Positions 8,610-17,772 are shown, numbered from the stretch's first letter. The stretch is DNA of 39,545 bases from JBDREC01 sp043820105 [NCBI: Pseudomonadota bacterium] (GCA_043820105.1 JBDREC010000109.1:1-39545), one strand, 5' to 3'. Translations and numbers: made by a program. The notes: a model not told the origin generated them from the letters alone.

Positions 8610-10370
8610 TCACTTTTGTATGCTTAGTCCAAGATCTTTCAGTTGTTCCTCATCGTAAGGACTCGGTGAACCATCTAGTGGGTATGTTCCATTAGCGGAA
8701 TTTGGAAAAGCAATAACTTCTTTGATACTTTCTTCTCCTGCCATGATTGCAACGAGTCTGTCAAAACCTATTGCAGAGCCACCATGTGGAGGAGCTCCAT
8801 ATTTAAAGGCTTCAAGCAAGAAACCAAATTTACTTTGAGCTTCGGCCTCTGGCATTCCAATGAGTTTTAAAACTTTTCTTTGTAGCTCTGGTTTATTTAT
8901 TCTTATACTACCACTTAAAACTTCAACACCGTTTAATACAAGATCATACACTTTACCAATAACTTTTGTTGGATCAGTATCTAAATATTCAAGGCAATCA
9001 TCCTTAGGCATACAAAAAACATGATGAGATGGATCCCATCTTTTTTCATCTTCATTATAATCAAATAATGGAAAATCAACAATCCAGGCAAACTCATGTC
9101 TTTGCTTATCTTTTAAGCCTTCTTTTTCGCCAATAATATTTCGAACTCTATCTAAAGATGCATTAACAATCTTTTTATTAGAAGCTACAAATAATAAAAG
9201 ATCACCAGCTTTTGCGCCAGTTCTTTCAAGAAGTTCCTTGGCTAAATTATCTGTTAAAAACTTTGAAATACCAGCTTCAAGTCCATTCTCAGTTACCTTA
9301 ATAAACGCAAGCCCCTTAGCTCCCATAAGCTTTGCTTCTTCTTCTAATTCCTGAATCTGTTTTCTTGAATAAGCCTGGCAACCTTCAGCGTGCAAGGCTT
9401 TTACAAGGCCACCATTTTGCACAACATCCTTGAAGGCTGAAAATTCAGATCTTTCAAATATGTCAGAAACATCAGATAACAAGCACCCAAATCTAAGGTC
9501 AGGTTTATCACAACCGTATTTATCAAGTGCATCTTTATAAGTAATTTTTTTAAATCCTTTTTCTAAATTTATTCCAAAACACTCTTCAAACATTTTAATA
9601 AGATATGTTTCATTTGCATTAAACACATCTTCTTCATCAACAAAACTCATTTCTAAATCTACTTGTGTAAAAAATTGAGCCCTATCCTTTCTTAAATCTT
9701 CATCCCTAAAACATGTTGCAAATTGAAAATATCTATCAAAGCCTGAACACATTAAAAGTTGCTTATATAATTGAGGTGATTGAGGAAGAGCATAGCAATG
9801 TCCCTTGTGAACTCTTGAAGGAACTATAAAATCGCGAGCTCCTTCTGGTGTACTTCTTACAAAAAGTGGAGTTTCTATTTCTAAAAAACCTTGGTCAATT
9901 AAAGAGCCGCGAATTGAATCCATCATCTTGTGTCTTAAAATCATATTCTTTTTCATTTTATCATTTCTAAGGTCTAAGTATCGATATCTCAGTCTCAAAT
10001 CGTCACCAACTGGCTTATCTGAATCAATTTCAAAAGGAGGAGTCTGGCACTTTGTTAATATTTCAATTTCTATTGCTAGGATTTCTATTTCTCCTGTTGC
10101 ATATTTATTTGTTTTATCTTTTGCTTCTCTTTCAGATACAATACCTTTAACTAAGACACAGTCTTCCCTGTTTAAAGAAGAAGCAAGTTTATGAAATTCA
10201 AGATCTGTTTTTTCTTCAGATGATATAACTTGAGTTATCCCATATCTATCTCTTAGATGGAAAAAACAAATACTGCCGTGATCCAGCTTTTTAGCTACCC
10301 ATCCACAGAGTGTCACAGTTTCAGAAGCATTTTTAATTCCAAGTTCATTACAAGTGTGAGTTCTTAGCAT
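8610..10370 (-). CDS. aspS: Aspartate--tRNA ligase
   Basis: A bacterial-type class II aspartyl-tRNA synthetase of 586 residues, matching the usual 580-600. An N-terminal OB-fold anticodon-binding domain (1-105) is followed by class II motif 1 around FLEIETP, motif 2 FRDEDLRKDRAQFFTQVDLE, the bacterial GAD insertion (about 285-420) and motif 3 GSAIGFDRLVA. Residue 31 is His (KKLDHGS); E. coli has Leu here (RRRDLGS). His at this position is associated with non-discriminating enzymes that also charge tRNA-Asn, so an indirect Asn-tRNA pathway is possible, though one residue is not proof. GGAGAT precedes the start. It is convergent with the hydrolase gene and divergent from the porin-like gene. 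Confidence 0.97.
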   Translation of the reverse strand: MLRTHTCNELGIKNASETVTLCGWVAKKLDHGSICFFHLRDRYGITQVISSEEKTDLEFHKLASSLNREDCVLVKGIVSEREAKDKTNKYATGEIEILAIEIEILTKCQTPPFEIDSDKPVGDDLRLRYRYLDLRNDKMKKNMILRHKMMDSIRGSLIDQGFLEIETPLFVRSTPEGARDFIVPSRVHKGHCYALPQSPQLYKQLLMCSGFDRYFQFATCFRDEDLRKDRAQFFTQVDLEMSFVDEEDVFNANETYLIKMFEECFGINLEKGFKKITYKDALDKYGCDKPDLRFGCLLSDVSDIFERSEFSAFKDVVQNGGLVKALHAEGCQAYSRKQIQELEEEAKLMGAKGLAFIKVTENGLEAGISKFLTDNLAKELLERTGAKAGDLLLFVASNKKIVNASLDRVRNIIGEKEGLKDKQRHEFAWIVDFPLFDYNEDEKRWDPSHHVFCMPKDDCLEYLDTDPTKVIGKVYDLVLNGVEVLSGSIRINKPELQRKVLKLIGMPEAEAQSKFGFLLEAFKYGAPPHGGSAIGFDRLVAIMAGEESIKEVIAFPNSANGTYPLDGSPSPYDEEQLKDLGLSIQK

Positions 10371-10388
10371 TTAGATCTCCAAAAGAAA

Positions 10389-10455
10389 AGCTATCAGCTA
10401 CCAGCTGTCAGCTGTCAGCATATTAGCTGAAGGCTGAAGGCTGAAGGCTAAAAGC
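10389..10455. repeat. Heptanucleotide tandem repeat array (intergenic)
   Basis: Four consecutive 7-mers, AGCTATC, AGCTACC, AGCTGTC and AGCTGTC (10389-10416), are followed by a short break and GCTGAAG three times (from about 10426 to 10446) ending GCTAAAAGC. The strict 7-nt period with drifting units resembles the short tandemly repeated heptamers described in cyanobacteria. It lies just upstream of aspS. Confidence 0.8.
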
Positions 10456-10754
10456 CCAGTTATAATAAAATTATTTAAATTTTTAAACACCATTAAACAG
10501 CAAAAAACAACAAAAATTATTAAATGACAAGATTCGATAAATATTTAGCAAAATTAATTAACAAATAACATTTGATATTTCAAATTAGACACTTATAATT
10601 ATTACCAAGTATCTATTTTCAACTAATAAATGGAGGAAAATAAAAAAAAATCAGTAGGATTAATTAATAGAAATAATAATTGATTTTTGTTTTTTTATCT
10701 ATACTGTACCCAACGTTGTTAATTAAATTTTTTTAATTTTATGGAGGTTTTTTT
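10456..10754. other. AT-rich leader between aspS and the porin-like gene
   Basis: About 300 nt without a gene. A TATACT at 10700-10705 could be the -10 box for the plus-strand outer-membrane gene, but no convincing -35 lies 16-18 nt upstream. GGAGG precedes the ATG at 10755. I see no riboswitch or other structured element. Confidence 0.35.
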
Positions 10755-11780
10755 ATGAAAAGGATTTTAAGTTTAGTTTTATTAATCAGTTTGTTTTCAT
10801 TTTTCGCACTATCAGCTCAGGAAGCAGAGTATCCAAAAGTAAATTTTGGCGGCACTCTTTATACTGACTATCAGTTCACTTATAATGGTGCTGCAGGCAA
10901 CGATTTTACACTACAAAGAATGATGCTTAAAGCTGTTGGCAATGTTTCTGAAAACTGGAAGATCATTGCATTAACAGATGTTTATGGAACTGACACAGTT
11001 GTTAATGAAACAATTACACTATCAGATGGAACAACCGCAACAACTCTAGCCAGATCACCTTACACAATGAGAATGAATGAAGCTAGTGCTAACTACACTA
11101 ACTGGGGACACACTTTTAGTTTTGGTCTAATTAAAACATTATGGGATGTTCCAGATTACTCAACAATTTGGCACCACAGAAGTTACACAATCGTTCCACT
11201 TGCTCAATCAGGATATAACATGAATGGATCTTGGGATCTAGGTGTGTCTGTTGCTGGTAAAGCAGGTAATTTCTTAAAATACATGGCTGGTGTATTTAAT
11301 GGTGAAAGTTATTTAAATGTTGGTGAAGTTGATAATAACAAAAACTATCAAGGTAGACTACATTTTACTTTTGCTGAAAACTTCAATTTCATTACTGGTT
11401 TTGAAGTTGAAAGAGCAACCTCAGCTGCTGACTATGGAATATTAGTTCCAGTTATAGCTTATTATGATATGGGTTGGTTGAAACCAGCTGTTAACTTTAA
11501 CTTTAAAACAGTTGATGGCAACAATGATATGATGATAGCTGTAGTAGTTAACTCCTGGTTTGCAGACAAAAAAGTTAACCCATGGTTCGGCGTTCATTAT
11601 GGACTAGCATCTGATTCTGGAACTGTTACTCTTGCTGAAAATGATATAAAGGGTTATCTTGGTCTTGGATATAATTTTGCAAAACATGCTAAAGTTGATT
11701 TAGTTGCTACTTACACAAGAGATGATTCTGCTGATTCATATAATTTTGGTATTGGTCCTTTTCTTGAACTTGCTTTCTAA
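10755..11780 (+). CDS. Predicted outer-membrane beta-barrel (porin-like) protein
   Basis: A 341-residue protein with a clean Sec signal peptide (MKRILSLVLLISLFSFFALSA, cleavage near residue 21). The rest has alternating polar and hydrophobic strands rich in Tyr, Gly, Asn and Phe, with the terminal aromatic residue (LELAF) used by the BAM machinery. No transmembrane helix after the signal. It most resembles general porins or channel-like outer-membrane proteins; the substrate cannot be told. TATGGAGG ahead of the ATG is a strong ribosome-binding site. Its stop codon overlaps that of the convergent MOSC gene (TAA at 11778-11780, minus-strand TAG at 11779-11777), leaving no room for a terminator between them. 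Confidence 0.8.
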   Translation: MKRILSLVLLISLFSFFALSAQEAEYPKVNFGGTLYTDYQFTYNGAAGNDFTLQRMMLKAVGNVSENWKIIALTDVYGTDTVVNETITLSDGTTATTLARSPYTMRMNEASANYTNWGHTFSFGLIKTLWDVPDYSTIWHHRSYTIVPLAQSGYNMNGSWDLGVSVAGKAGNFLKYMAGVFNGESYLNVGEVDNNKNYQGRLHFTFAENFNFITGFEVERATSAADYGILVPVIAYYDMGWLKPAVNFNFKTVDGNNDMMIAVVVNSWFADKKVNPWFGVHYGLASDSGTVTLAENDIKGYLGLGYNFAKHAKVDLVATYTRDDSADSYNFGIGPFLELAF

Positions 11781-12232
11781 GGAAATATAACTTTCCCTAA
11801 ACTACCTATTTTTATTTTTCCACCTTTTATTACCTTTGCAAATATACCTTTTTTAGGCATAACACAAAAACCAACTTTTTGAAATATTTCACAACCATGA
11901 TGACATTCTTTGCCTATTTGAGTAACTTCAAGCTCAGTATTATCAATTATTATTTTCGTGCCCACAGATAAATCTGAAAGTAAAACACCCTCTGTTGTAA
12001 TATTTTCAGCAAAAATACCAGGATTTAATTCAACATCACTTTTGTTTTTTATTGCTTCTCTCATTGTATCAATATCTTCTTCAGCTAACAGGGAAATTTG
12101 CCTATGCCAGTCACCAGCATGAGCGTCACCAATAATGCCATGATCTTCTTTAAGCAATGCCTCTTCAATAGCAGTTTTAATGGTGCCTTTTTCTTTAGAA
12201 ATATTAATTGAAATAATCTTAAATTCGCTCAT
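11777..12232 (-). CDS. MOSC-domain protein
   Basis: A 151-residue single MOSC domain (Moco sulfurase C-terminal type). It includes the DHGIIGDAHAG segment, an NPGIFAENITTEG motif, and the conserved cysteine in GKECHHGCEIF, the presumed sulfur or cofactor contact. Free-standing MOSC proteins are thought to bind or carry molybdopterin-linked sulfur. It is the last gene of the moeA-moaA-moaC operon, and its start overlaps the moaC stop by 4 nt, implying translational coupling. A role in delivering or sulfurating the W/Mo cofactor is consistent with the neighbourhood, but no reaction has been assigned to this subfamily with confidence. Confidence 0.9.
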   Translation of the reverse strand: MSEFKIISINISKEKGTIKTAIEEALLKEDHGIIGDAHAGDWHRQISLLAEEDIDTMREAIKNKSDVELNPGIFAENITTEGVLLSDLSVGTKIIIDNTELEVTQIGKECHHGCEIFQKVGFCVMPKKGIFAKVIKGGKIKIGSLGKVIFP

Positions 12233-12678
12233 TTTTCTTCCTTTGTTTTTTCAACTAACTCAATTCCCCCAATCTTCATCTCTTTATCAACAGCCTTACA
12301 CATATCATAAATTGTTAAAGCAGCAACTGAAACAGCAGTTAAAGCTTCCATTTCAATACCTGTTTTATCTGTGCAAATAGCTTCTGAATAAATTTCAACA
12401 CCATCACTTACTAGTTCAAAGCTAAGGTCTATTTTATCAATTTCAATATTATGACAAAGAGGAATAAGGTCTGATGTTTTTTTGGCTCCCAAAATTCCAG
12501 CAATTTTAGCAACAGATAAAGCATCCCCTTTTTTTAAAAGCTTACTTTTCAATTTTTCTAAAGTACTTGCAGCTAGAACAATTTTTCCTTTTGCTTTAGC
12601 GACTCTCTTTACTTTCTTTTTATTTGAAATGTCTACCATCATAGCATTTCCATTTTTATCCATATGTGTAAATTCCAT
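12229..12678 (-). CDS. moaC: Cyclic pyranopterin monophosphate synthase MoaC
   Basis: 149 residues, within the normal MoaC length. It converts the MoaA product 3-prime,8-cyclo-7,8-dihydro-GTP to cyclic pyranopterin monophosphate in the cytoplasm. Signature segments are MVDISNKK near the N-terminus, KVAKIAGILGAKKTSDLIPLCH, and TGIEMEALTAVSVAALTIYDMCKA with the catalytic-region lysine downstream. It lies 8 nt after moaA and overlaps MOSC by 4 nt. No moaD, moaE or moaB was found in the window, so those molybdopterin-synthase steps must be encoded elsewhere. Confidence 0.97.
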   Translation of the reverse strand: MEFTHMDKNGNAMMVDISNKKKVKRVAKAKGKIVLAASTLEKLKSKLLKKGDALSVAKIAGILGAKKTSDLIPLCHNIEIDKIDLSFELVSDGVEIYSEAICTDKTGIEMEALTAVSVAALTIYDMCKAVDKEMKIGGIELVEKTKEEK

Positions 12679-12686
12679 TTTAACTC

Positions 12687-13493
12687 CTATCCGCCAATTT
12701 CATTCATATTCCTCTTATTACAGGAAGCACCAACATCTGGTTTTTCTTGAATCGTCTGCAAGATGCTTCCTTTGATATCAGAAAAATCTACCTGAATTTC
12801 ATTATCTGAAAATAAACACGGCTTTAGTTTTCCATCTGCTAATAATCTTATTCTATTACATTTTTCGCAAGGCAAAGGTCTATCATAAATATAATTATCT
12901 TGTGGGCTCTTTATATGACCCAGTGAAAAATGATTAATAAGTTGCAGCTTTAATCCTTTTAACATGCAGAATTCTTTCATTTGAGTTATCTCAAAATCTG
13001 AGGTCTCTTCAAATACTACCATATTAATCTTAATAGACGAAAATCCATGTAAAAGGCTTTCATCAATCCCATTTAAAACTTTATCAAGTTTGCCTATCCT
13101 TGTTAGTTTTGCATATTTTTCAGGATCAATAGAATCAAGTGATATATTTAAAGCATTAAGCCCTGCTTTTTTTAATGCAGCTGCCTTTTCTTTTAACAAA
13201 ACGCCATTTGTTGTCATAGCTAATGCAGAAAGCCCTTCTAGTTTTGATAATTTAGAAACTAAGAATTCAATATTTTTCCTGACTAAGGGTTCCCCACCTG
13301 TAAGTCTTATTTTTTTTATTCCTAGTTGGACACATACTTTTGCAATTTTTTCAATTTGTTCAAAAGATAAAATATCATGATGTTTCTTTTTTTCAATACC
13401 ATTAGCTGGCATGCAGTAGGTACACCTTAAATTACATAGATCAGTAACAGATATTCTAATATAATCTATTTTTCTATTAAATTTGTCTAACAT
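12687..13493 (-). CDS. moaA: GTP 3-prime,8-cyclase MoaA (short form)
   Basis: A radical-SAM enzyme that starts molybdopterin synthesis from GTP. The SAM [4Fe-4S] motif is C20-x3-C24-x2-C27, followed by IRLTGGEPLVRK. The C-terminal GTP-binding cluster is C-x2-C in LPCEKCNRIRL and a third Cys in LKPCLF. The protein ends with the essential Gly-Gly tail (NEIGG). At 268 residues it is about 50-60 shorter than typical MoaA, the loss falling in the middle and C-terminal linker regions, yet all cofactor ligands remain, so it should be active. It overlaps moeA by 17 nt, consistent with tight coupling. Confidence 0.95.
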   Translation of the reverse strand: MLDKFNRKIDYIRISVTDLCNLRCTYCMPANGIEKKKHHDILSFEQIEKIAKVCVQLGIKKIRLTGGEPLVRKNIEFLVSKLSKLEGLSALAMTTNGVLLKEKAAALKKAGLNALNISLDSIDPEKYAKLTRIGKLDKVLNGIDESLLHGFSSIKINMVVFEETSDFEITQMKEFCMLKGLKLQLINHFSLGHIKSPQDNYIYDRPLPCEKCNRIRLLADGKLKPCLFSDNEIQVDFSDIKGSILQTIQEKPDVGASCNKRNMNEIGG

Positions 13494-14649
13494 CTAAGCT
13501 TGTTCCTTTTTTTATTTGTTTTACTCCAATTGGAATTTCCACAAGCCCATGCGCATTGCATAAGGAGTGCAGATGGCCAGATCCATGATATTCAACTGGC
13601 TCAATCAAATTTTTACCAACAAATCTTACAGGATGAAATAATAGTCTTTCGTCTCTTTTTCTTTTTATTTCTTTTGTTAATTTAGCTGTAATCAAGTAAT
13701 CAGAGTTTTCATAACCCATCATTTTTCGAAGCAATGGTTTTGTAAAAAGACTAAAGGTCACAAAAGCAGAAACTGGATTTCCTGGCAGACCAAAAATCAA
13801 CAAGTCTGCTTTTTTGCCAAAAACAGTTGGTTTTCCAGGTTGTATGGCAAGTTTTTCAAAGAATAGCTTAACCTTTTTCTTCTTAAAAATCACGGGTAGA
13901 AAGTCAAAATCTCCCATTGATACTCCACCTGTAAATAAAATCATATCACATTCCTTGATAGCTAAATCAAGCGTTTCTTCTAGTTTAGAAGGTTCATCCT
14001 CAACAATACCATAGTACTTATAATTAGCACCAAGCTCCTTAATTTTTGAAATAAGCATATAGCCATTTGAGTTTCTAATCTGACCAAGTTTTGGTTTTTT
14101 ATAAGGTTCTATTATCTCAGTTCCAGTAGATATAATTCCAACTAGTGGTTTTTGAAAAACCTTTACTTTGGTTTGACCAAAGGTGGCTAAAATAGCTACC
14201 TCTTGAGCTCTAATCTTAATTCCTTTTTGTAATACAACTTCATTTTTTTTAACATCTTCTGCTTTTCTGAGTATATTATTCTTAATATCTGCTTCAATAA
14301 TTTCAACAAATCCATCTTTAGTTGAAGTTTTTTCAACCATAGCTACAGCATCAGCGCCAACAGGAATCATTGCTCCTGTCATAATCTTTGAACACTCATT
14401 ATCTTTGATCGCTTTTTCAGGTCTTATTCCAGCCTGAATATGCTCAATCACTTTTAATTTATTTTTTGAATCTTTACTTTTATATGCATAACCATCCATT
14501 GCAGATTTATCAAAGGGAGGCGTATCAATGTCAGATTTTACATCTTGAGCTAAAATTCTTCCCAATGAATCTAAAAAGTCAATTTTTTCAATTTTAGGTT
14601 TAATATTCGTTTTATTAATTATCTCAATTGCTTCAGCATATGATATCAA
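13477..14649 (-). CDS. moeA: Molybdopterin molybdenumtransferase MoeA
   Basis: A cytoplasmic enzyme of 390 residues that inserts molybdate (or tungstate) into adenylylated molybdopterin. Visible landmarks are the N-terminal DTPPFDKSAMDGYA motif, KIMTGAMIPVGADAV, the MoaB/Mog-like domain with ISTGTEI, TGGVSMGDFD and GLPGNPVSA, and a C-terminal beta-barrel domain IV. First gene of the minus-strand moeA-moaA-moaC-MOSC operon. No obvious promoter element stands out in the 140 nt upstream, which contain a heptad repeat array. With a Wtp importer next door, the metal inserted may be tungsten, an inference. Confidence 0.96.
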   Translation of the reverse strand: MISYAEAIEIINKTNIKPKIEKIDFLDSLGRILAQDVKSDIDTPPFDKSAMDGYAYKSKDSKNKLKVIEHIQAGIRPEKAIKDNECSKIMTGAMIPVGADAVAMVEKTSTKDGFVEIIEADIKNNILRKAEDVKKNEVVLQKGIKIRAQEVAILATFGQTKVKVFQKPLVGIISTGTEIIEPYKKPKLGQIRNSNGYMLISKIKELGANYKYYGIVEDEPSKLEETLDLAIKECDMILFTGGVSMGDFDFLPVIFKKKKVKLFFEKLAIQPGKPTVFGKKADLLIFGLPGNPVSAFVTFSLFTKPLLRKMMGYENSDYLITAKLTKEIKRKRDERLLFHPVRFVGKNLIEPVEYHGSGHLHSLCNAHGLVEIPIGVKQIKKGTSLDVRQI

Positions 14650-14734
14650 AGAAAAGCTCCTTTTAGTAAAGTATTAGTAAGCTGTTTTTTGGCTATATAT
14701 TAAGCAATAAATGAAAAGGCAAGGGGGAATTGTT

Positions 14735-14783
14735 TTTTAGTTGCAGGTTGCGAGTATAACCTCCAAACTACAAGCTAAAAGCT
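14735..14783. repeat. Heptanucleotide repeat array, seven units
   Basis: On the minus strand, seven contiguous 7-mers run from 14783 to 14735: AGCTTTT, AGCTTGT, AGTTTGG, AGGTTAT, ACTCGCA, ACCTGCA, ACTAAAA. Units drift but keep an exact 7-nt phase. It lies between the end of the porin gene and the start of moeA. Confidence 0.7.
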
Positions 14784-14790
14784 TCTTTAA

Positions 14791-16002
14791 TTAGTAAAGT
14801 AATTGAACACCAAGTCCTAAAAAATTGCCTTTTTGAGTATTAGCATCAGCAGTATAGGCAGAACTTGCTTCACCATATTGATATGCGTAGTGAAGATTAA
14901 TTTTGAAATTATTTTCCTTAATATACCAATTTAGACCCCCATCTATTACACCATGGTCCCCATCATATACAACAGAATTTGTGTCACCAATAAATTGAGA
15001 GTACATTACAACAGGCTCTAAAATAAAATTCTTTGGAAGCATAAAATTATAACCTATTCTTCCGACCCAGACCATATCCATATAACTTGAAGTATTTAGT
15101 GTTCTAAAAAGCAAATCAAACTCACCATTTAAATTAAGATTACCCCAGTTAAATAAAAAGTCAGCTCCTGCCATTTCATTGTGAGAAAAGCCACCTATAT
15201 ATTCACTGTCATCATCATAGGATTCATCAGTTGGACCTTGATAAGACCCATTTAATCCAAGTGTGAGCCCTTTTCTTTTTCCAAAGTAATTACTTTTATA
15301 TGACATGGTGTATTTTTCCATTTCAGGATCACCAATGGTAAAAGCAACTCGAGAAGCTATCAATGGGTAAGCTGAATAGCCATCTTCGCCTGTAATACTC
15401 TCTTGGTTTGATGTAAAAACTCCTAAATTGTAATCAAGGCTCCAGGCATCTCCCAAGTGAAGACCTCCTATATTAGCGCCTGTTTCTCTTCCAACACTTC
15501 TTCCCACAATATGAGATCTAACATAATAATTTGTAAGTGCTTTAACCATTGAGTTAACATTAAAAGCAGAATTAATACTTTCTTTACCAACTTGTGGCCT
15601 AAAATAGCCAATGCTAATATTGGCATAACTTGGATTTACTTTCCATGTAAATAAAGCATCCCATATATAAAACAGTCTGTTATCAGCTTGAGCCGTACCT
15701 GAGGTTGCAGTATTTGAATTTTTCCCTAAATTATCATAAGCAAAACTTACAAGATAAAATATATCATCAAATATCTTGCCCTTAGTGCCAATTCTGCCTC
15801 TCCTTATATATAAATCATTAAATGGCGAAATTGAAGTGCCAGCTGAATCAACAGCATCAAAGGTAGCTATATCCCATACTTGAACCTGCTGAAAAAGCTC
15901 TAAGGTATTACCTTCTCCAAACTCCATCTTTGGACCTGCAAAAGCATTTATTGCTAGCAAAAATAAAGCGGCAAAAACGATTGCAATATTTTTTAGATTC
16001 AT
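14791..16002 (-). CDS. OprO/OprP-like outer-membrane porin, last gene of the wtp operon
   Basis: 403 residues with a Sec signal peptide (cleavage after AINAFA, near residue 22). It carries the architecture of phosphate-selective porin O/P family barrels: an FNDLYIRRGRIGTKGKIFDDIFY segment early, repeated amphipathic strands and a C-terminal GVQLLY ending. GAGGAG of its ribosome-binding site overlaps the wtpC stop codon (10 nt between the genes), so it is translated from the wtpABC message. OprP and OprO are anion-specific channels for phosphate and pyrophosphate. Position after a tungstate/molybdate importer suggests an oxyanion channel for tungstate or molybdate. That substrate is inference; general anion or other porin function is the alternative. 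Confidence 0.8.
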   Translation of the reverse strand: MNLKNIAIVFAALFLLAINAFAGPKMEFGEGNTLELFQQVQVWDIATFDAVDSAGTSISPFNDLYIRRGRIGTKGKIFDDIFYLVSFAYDNLGKNSNTATSGTAQADNRLFYIWDALFTWKVNPSYANISIGYFRPQVGKESINSAFNVNSMVKALTNYYVRSHIVGRSVGRETGANIGGLHLGDAWSLDYNLGVFTSNQESITGEDGYSAYPLIASRVAFTIGDPEMEKYTMSYKSNYFGKRKGLTLGLNGSYQGPTDESYDDDSEYIGGFSHNEMAGADFLFNWGNLNLNGEFDLLFRTLNTSSYMDMVWVGRIGYNFMLPKNFILEPVVMYSQFIGDTNSVVYDGDHGVIDGGLNWYIKENNFKINLHYAYQYGEASSAYTADANTQKGNFLGLGVQLLY

Positions 16003-16012
16003 ACTTCACTCC

Positions 16013-17023
16013 TCAATGTTTAAAAAATAAAATAGCACTTGATTTAAAGGTTGCGAAAACTTCCATGTCCAATTTTAAATCAAGTTCTTGAAACGATTTA
16101 TTTGTAATATTAGCTTCAATTAAAAAACCAGCATCAATTACTAGCTCCACGTGTGACAACTTTTTTTTGAAATCAATAATTATTCCTTTTAAAGAGTTTC
16201 TTGCTGAACTTTCTAGTTTCTGTTTTGAAACCAATATGTCATCTGCTTTAATAGCAATATAAACAAAGTCACAATCTTCATGATTTGCATATATTTTAGC
16301 TTCATTTATTTTTATTATATTATTTTTAATTGATCCTTTATAAACATTTCTATAGCCAATAAAATCAGCGACAGTCTTATTCTTTGGATTTTGAAATATG
16401 TTTTCTGGTTTATCAACTTGAACAATCTCACCATTTAATAATACGCCGATCCTATCAGCCATGGCCAGGGCTTCCTCAAAATCATGAGTTACATGAATAA
16501 AGGTAGCCTTTGTTTCTTTATGTAATTCAGAAAACAGTTTTTGAATACCAGCTTTTTTATTTTGATCAAGAGCAGCTGTAGGCTCATCAATTAGAAAAAT
16601 GTCAGGTCTTACTACAACAGCTCTTGCTATTGCTACTCTTTGTTTTTCACCACCAGAAAGACTGGACACATCTCTTGTTAGCAAATGGCTAATGTTTAAT
16701 TTATCTGAAACGTTTAAAACCATCTTTTTTCTTTTTTCTTTTTCTATCTTAGCTATCTTAAGGCCATATGAAATATTTTCATAAACTGACAAATGTGGGA
16801 AAAGCATGTAATCTTGATAAATAAAACCAACTCTTTTCCCATCATTACCTTCAATAATACCAGCATCTTGCTTTTCAAACTTAGCCAACAACTCTAAAAC
16901 CACTGTCTTGCCTGCACCTGAAGGTCCAAGGATTACAAAATACTCTCCTTGAGTTATTTCAAGATTAATATTTTTCAAGTGAAATGTTTCAAATTTCTTT
17001 GAAACATTATTTAGAGTAATCAT
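16013..17023 (-). CDS. wtpC: Tungstate/molybdate ABC transporter ATP-binding protein
   Basis: 336 residues. The ATPase domain (1-230) has Walker A GPSGAGKT, Q-loop YQDYMLF, signature LSGGEKQRVA, Walker B IFLIDEPTAALD and the switch H in THDFEEA. The remaining ~105 residues form a TOBE/MOP-like C-terminal domain that in ModC and WtpC binds oxyanion and gates transport (trans-inhibition). It overlaps wtpB by 17 nt and runs into the porin gene. Cytoplasmic face of the inner membrane. The WtpC assignment rests on the linked WtpA-type binding protein; ModC is the close alternative. Confidence 0.92.
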   Translation of the reverse strand: MITLNNVSKKFETFHLKNINLEITQGEYFVILGPSGAGKTVVLELLAKFEKQDAGIIEGNDGKRVGFIYQDYMLFPHLSVYENISYGLKIAKIEKEKRKKMVLNVSDKLNISHLLTRDVSSLSGGEKQRVAIARAVVVRPDIFLIDEPTAALDQNKKAGIQKLFSELHKETKATFIHVTHDFEEALAMADRIGVLLNGEIVQVDKPENIFQNPKNKTVADFIGYRNVYKGSIKNNIIKINEAKIYANHEDCDFVYIAIKADDILVSKQKLESSARNSLKGIIIDFKKKLSHVELVIDAGFLIEANITNKSFQELDLKLDMEVFATFKSSAILFFKH

Positions 17024-17771
17024 TAAGCTTCCTATCTTCCAATATCCTTAGTGCAATAAATACAGCTAGGCATATTAAAATGAGTAAAACTGCAATTGGT
17101 TTTGCATACTTAAGGCCAAAAGCTTCGAAACGATCATAAATTAGCACAGGAGCAATCATTGGATGGTAAGCTAAAATAACAACCGCACCAAATTCAGATA
17201 TTCCCCTTGCCCACATCATTATTGAACCAGATAGAATTGATTTTTTTAATAAAGGAACCGTAACCGTAAAAAACGCCTTTAAAGGTGTAGCTCCAAGGGA
17301 TATTGCAACCTTTTCATATCTAGGGTCAATTAATTTTAAACCATTTTTAACACTATTAATTAAAAAAGGAACTGATACAAAAAACATAGCTAGTGAAATG
17401 GCGATTTCTGTTCCCATAATAGAAAAGCCCGTTAGCTCGCCAAAGGAAGATTTTCTTCCCCAAACTGATAATAGTGCAATTCCAGCTGCTGTATGAGGAA
17501 TAATTACAGGCAAATCAACGATTCCTTCAATAATTTTTTTTCCAAAAAAATTATACCTAACTAAAATATAAGCAAGTGGAACACCAAAAACAATTGCAAA
17601 CATAGTTGCCCAAAGGGATGCCCTTAAAGTTAAAACAATTGATGCAAGCACTTCTTTGTCAACAAGTGCTCCTTTTAAATCAATTAAAGGTGTAGAAAGC
17701 ATCATGTGAGCCAGGGGGTATAGTATAAAGACTACAATTAATAATCCTAATATAAAAAATACTTTTTTCAA
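17007..17771 (-). CDS. wtpB: Tungstate/molybdate ABC transporter permease
   Basis: 254 residues with about six hydrophobic helices and the binding-protein-dependent transport EAA loop (around EKVAISLGATPLKAFFTVTVPLLKKS) that docks to WtpC. The start is TTG at 17771, one base after the wtpA stop; no upstream ATG exists and the N-terminus KKVFFILGLLIVVFILYP is the expected first membrane helix. The TTG start with a weak Shine-Dalgarno sequence suggests that its translation depends on coupling to wtpA. Confidence 0.92.
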   Translation of the reverse strand: MKKVFFILGLLIVVFILYPLAHMMLSTPLIDLKGALVDKEVLASIVLTLRASLWATMFAIVFGVPLAYILVRYNFFGKKIIEGIVDLPVIIPHTAAGIALLSVWGRKSSFGELTGFSIMGTEIAISLAMFFVSVPFLINSVKNGLKLIDPRYEKVAISLGATPLKAFFTVTVPLLKKSILSGSIMMWARGISEFGAVVILAYHPMIAPVLIYDRFEAFGLKYAKPIAVLLILICLAVFIALRILEDRKLNDYSK

Positions 17772-17772
17772 T

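Noticed and set aside
8580-8620. AAGTG-CGCT-CACTT hairpin as a terminator after the hydrolase
   Set aside because: Only a 5-bp stem overlapping the region of the aspS stop; too weak to call.
10389-10455. Repeat array as a CRISPR
   Set aside because: Seven-nt units without spacers; CRISPR repeats are 23-47 nt with unique spacers, and no cas gene is present.
14791-16002. Assigning the porin as a phosphate channel
   Set aside because: No pst or pho genes nearby; operon position with wtpABC points to another oxyanion, so no phosphate role is claimed.
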